This document shows positions 5,379-7,459 of a DNA stretch of 7,459 bases, in pieces. This stretch comes from JBKHXU01 sp046565865 (GTDB taxonomy: Bacteria; Pseudomonadota; Gammaproteobacteria; Acidiferrobacterales; Sulfurifustaceae): NCBI GenBank assembly GCA_046565865.1, contig JBKHXU010000072.1, positions 1-7,459 of the forward strand, written 5' to 3'. The position numbers and the translations under genes were made by a program. The number at the start of each line of letters is the position of its first letter. The stretch's first letter is position 1. Below the pieces are notes generated by a model. That model worked only from the letters and a program-made list of their open reading frames with translations, searched no databases and was not told the origin of the DNA.

Positions 5379-6323
5379 ATGACTGCCGATACCCTGGTCG
5401 AGGTCGAACACCTGTCGCGCTACTACGGCGAGCTGCAGGCGGTGAACGATGTCAGCTTCAGCATCCGCCCCGGCGAGATCTTGGGTTTCCTCGGCCCGAA
5501 CGGCGCCGGCAAAACCACCACCATGCAGATCCTGTCCGGCAATCTCGCGCCGAGCAGCGGCCGCGTGCGCATCGGCGGCCACGATCTGCAGGACGCGCCG
5601 CGCGCCGCCAAGCGTCTGCTCGGTTATTTGCCGGAGTTGCCGCCGCTGTATCGCGACCTCACGGTCGATGAATATCTGGATTACTGCGCCGCGCTGCACC
5701 GCGTGCCGCGCGGCAACCGGCGCTCGGCACGCGAGGCGGCGAAACAAAAATGCGGCCTCACCGATGTCGGCCGGCGCTTGATCGGCAATCTCTCCAAGGG
5801 CTATCAGCAGCGCGTAGGCCTAGCGCAGGCGATCATCCATTTGCCGCCGCTGGTGATCCTCGATGAGCCCACGGCCGGGCTCGACCCGATCCAAATCCGC
5901 GAGATCCGCACGCTCATCCGCGAGCTTGGCAAGGATCACGGCATTATCCTTTCCACCCACATCCTGCCCGAGGTGCAAGCGATCTGCGATCGGGTGCAGA
6001 TTCTGCATCGCGGTCGGCTGGTATTGAGCGATACCATCGATGCGTTGGCGCATCATCTGAAATCCGCCGTGCTGATCGCGGCGTTTCGGCGCCCGCCCAC
6101 GTTGGCGGAGCTGGGGGCGCTCGCCGGCGTGACGCGGGTGGAATCGATTAGCCCCGATCGTTTCCGCATCCTGCACGCCAACGACGCGGTGTTGAGCGAC
6201 ACCATCGTCGAGCACGCCTGCCGCCACGGCTGGGGGCTGTACGAGATCGCGCCGGAGCGTGCCTCGCTCGAACAAATCTTTCTCGAACTCACCGTCGGCG
6301 AACCGGCGCCGCAAGCGGCATGA
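5379..6323 (+). CDS. ABC transporter ATP-binding protein, Gld/ABC-2 type
   Basis: 314 residues. The nucleotide-binding domain fills about 5-215: Walker A GPNGAGKT at 39-46, signature LSKGYQQRVG at 138-147, Walker B ending VILDEPTAGLDP at 159-170, and the H-switch His at 194 (STHI). The Q-loop position reads LPELPPLY, with Glu where most ABC ATPases have Gln; this is common in the GldA-like branch. The C-terminal 95 residues are the accessory domain often seen in ABC-2 exporter ATPases. It energises the permease encoded next, whose start overlaps its stop (ATGA). I chose the ATG at 5379 because the frame, although open back to 5244, crosses the promoter, and the in-frame ATG at 5349 lies inside the -10 hexamer. 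No clear Shine-Dalgarno sequence precedes 5379. The substrate is unknown; with the GldG-like protein downstream, an envelope-related export role is likely. Confidence 0.92.
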   Translation: MTADTLVEVEHLSRYYGELQAVNDVSFSIRPGEILGFLGPNGAGKTTTMQILSGNLAPSSGRVRIGGHDLQDAPRAAKRLLGYLPELPPLYRDLTVDEYLDYCAALHRVPRGNRRSAREAAKQKCGLTDVGRRLIGNLSKGYQQRVGLAQAIIHLPPLVILDEPTAGLDPIQIREIRTLIRELGKDHGIILSTHILPEVQAICDRVQILHRGRLVLSDTIDALAHHLKSAVLIAAFRRPPTLAELGALAGVTRVESISPDRFRILHANDAVLSDTIVEHACRHGWGLYEIAPERASLEQIFLELTVGEPAPQAA

Positions 6324-7069
6324 TCGGCACCATCGCCTGGCGCGAGTTGCGCGCGCTGTTCCTATCGCCGCTGGCGTGGGTGATCCTGGCGGTGGTGCAG
6401 ATCATCCTCGGTCGCCTGTATTCGAGCCAAGTCGAAGAGGTGGCGCGCGCGCTGCCGCAGCTCATCGCCGCCGGCAGCCCGTGGGGCATTACCGAGATCA
6501 TCCTGCCGGACCTGCTCGGCAGCGCCGCGATCGTGCTGTTGTTGGTGGTGCCGTTGCTGACCATGCGCCTGGTGTCCGAAGAGCGACGCAACCGTACGCT
6601 ACCGCTACTGCTCTCAAGCCCGGTATCGATGACCGAGATCGTGCTCGGCAAATATTTCGGCGTGCTCGGATTCCTGCTCGTGATCGTCGCGTTGATCGCG
6701 CTCATGCCGCTGACGCTGCTATTCGGCGGCGGGCTCGATCTCGGGCTCGTGGCCGCCGGGCTGCTCGGGCTGACGCTCGTGGTCGCGAGCTTCGCTGCCG
6801 TAGGACTATTCATGTCGACGCTGACGCAGCACCCCATCGTCGCCGCCATCGCCGCCTTCGGTGCGCTGCTGCTGTTCTGGATTCTGGACGCCAGCGGCCA
6901 GGGCGATCCGCGCGCGAGCGCGCTCGCGTATTTGTCGCTGTTCAACCACTACCAGCCGTTCCTGCGCGGCGTGTTCGACAGCGCCGACGCCGCGTATCAC
7001 CTGTTACTGATCGCGACGTTCCTGGTGCTGTCGATCCGCCGGCTCGACGCCGCGCGGCTACGGGGTTAA
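6320..7069 (+). CDS. ABC-2 type permease, GldF-like
   Basis: 249 residues with about six transmembrane helices (roughly 16-32, 66-84, 115-135, 143-165, 172-190 and 226-239). Family marks are the amphipathic N-terminus IAWRELRALFLSPLAW, the SEERRNRTLPLLLSSPVS coupling segment after the second helix (86-103), and the SLFNHYQPFLRGVFDSAD stretch before the last helix (206-223). The last two are typical of the GldF-like permease in ATPase-permease-GldG operons. It forms the membrane channel of the transporter, probably as a dimer. It starts in the ATGA overlap with the ATPase gene, so the two are translationally coupled, and is followed after four bases by the GldG-like gene. GldF was named for Bacteroidetes gliding motility, but such operons occur in many proteobacteria that are not known to glide, so a motility role should not be assumed. 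Confidence 0.9.
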   Translation: MIGTIAWRELRALFLSPLAWVILAVVQIILGRLYSSQVEEVARALPQLIAAGSPWGITEIILPDLLGSAAIVLLLVVPLLTMRLVSEERRNRTLPLLLSSPVSMTEIVLGKYFGVLGFLLVIVALIALMPLTLLFGGGLDLGLVAAGLLGLTLVVASFAAVGLFMSTLTQHPIVAAIAAFGALLLFWILDASGQGDPRASALAYLSLFNHYQPFLRGVFDSADAAYHLLLIATFLVLSIRRLDAARLRG

Positions 7070-7073
7070 GACC

Positions 7074-7459
7074 ATGCGCCGGCCGCAAATCTCGGATCGC
7101 CTGCGCTTCTGGCTCGTCAACGCGAGCTTCGTCGTGCTCTTCCTCGCTGCCGTCGGCCTGTTGCAGTGGCTGTCGCACGAATTTCATCTGCGGTTCGATT
7201 GGACCCAGAGCGCGCGCCACACGCTGTCGGACGCCTCGCGCGCGGTACTGGAAAAACTCGATGCGCCGCTGACGGCGACCGCCTACGTCGACAACCGCGG
7301 CGAGGTTCGGCGTGCGGTGCAGGAGGTCATTTCGCGCTATCAGCGTTACAAGCCGGACTTCACGCTCGAATTCGTCGATGCCGATGCCGACCCCGAACGC
7401 GTGCGCACCGCGAATGTGCTGCCGGGTGGCGAGGTGTTCTTCGCCTACAAAGGCACCAC
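7074..7459 (+). CDS. GldG-like ABC transporter accessory protein, 5' part (cut by window end)
   Basis: The first 128 codons of an open frame that runs off the window without a stop. After a basic start (MRRPQISDRLRFW) comes one transmembrane helix (about 13-32), then an extracytoplasmic region beginning FDWTQSARHTLSDASRAVL. This is the conserved start of the GldG domain, where similar proteins read D-x-T-x-x-x-x-x-T-L-S. A Val/Tyr-rich strand (LTATAYVD) and a helix with EVISRYQRY follow, consistent with the family. GldG-like proteins are usually several hundred residues, with a second membrane helix near the C-terminus, so most of the gene is missing here. It begins four bases after the permease stop with a weak GGGG ribosome-binding sequence and belongs to the same operon. 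A DUF4340-type gene often follows in such clusters; that lies outside the window. Confidence 0.85.
   Translation, partial: MRRPQISDRLRFWLVNASFVVLFLAAVGLLQWLSHEFHLRFDWTQSARHTLSDASRAVLEKLDAPLTATAYVDNRGEVRRAVQEVISRYQRYKPDFTLEFVDADADPERVRTANVLPGGEVFFAYKGT

Noticed and set aside
6259..7272. Open frame of 337 codons overlapping the ABC permease
   Set aside because: It is a different frame over the GldF-like permease, with an Arg/Ala-rich translation and no recognisable domain.
1..7459. CRISPR array, transposon, phage or toxin-antitoxin module
   Set aside because: No regularly spaced repeats, transposase or integrase motifs, or small paired regulatory genes were seen on either strand.

Overview
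The window is GC-rich throughout, and its wobble positions are dominated by G and C. The gene order (hemC end)-hemD-hemX-hemY is the classical gammaproteobacterial heme cluster. Together with the lipoprotein, the ferredoxin-type flavin reductase and a Gld-type ABC exporter, it points to a chromosomal segment of a high-GC gammaproteobacterium, possibly a Chromatiales/Acidiferrobacterales-like lineage. The genus cannot be determined from the sequence alone. There are no tRNA or rRNA genes, insertion sequences, phage genes or CRISPR arrays.

Layout. (1) Bases 1-3147, plus strand: the last codons of what is probably hemC, overlapped by hemD (uroporphyrinogen-III synthase, GTG start). A 66-base gap follows with a perfect extended -10 promoter element, then hemX and hemY, which overlap by four bases (ATGA). 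HemD closes the uroporphyrinogen-III ring. HemX and HemY are inner-membrane proteins of the cluster with no proven enzymatic role. (2) Bases 3174-4486, minus strand: a small lipoprotein with a perfect Shine-Dalgarno sequence lies downstream of a 340-residue [2Fe-2S]/FAD/NAD(P)H reductase. The lipoprotein converges on hemY with only 26 bases between the stop codons. (3) Bases 4487-4658: a non-coding stretch holding a Rho-independent terminator for the upstream minus-strand gene, a perfect 15-bp inverted repeat, and a hairpin that could hide the ribosome-binding region of the reductase. (4) Bases 4659-5222, minus strand: an unrecognised secreted protein with six cysteines. (5) Bases 5379-7459, plus strand: a three-gene Gld-type ABC operon (ATPase, ABC-2 permease, and the start of a GldG-like protein cut by the window end). 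It is driven by a near-consensus sigma-70 promoter whose spacer contains a perfect palindrome.

Most of the window is ordinary housekeeping and envelope content. I found no convincing new multi-gene system. The items worth a second look are the two unrecognised exported proteins (4659-5222 and 3174-3392), the start-proximal hairpin before the reductase, the 15-bp inverted repeat, and the palindrome-bearing promoter of the ABC operon.
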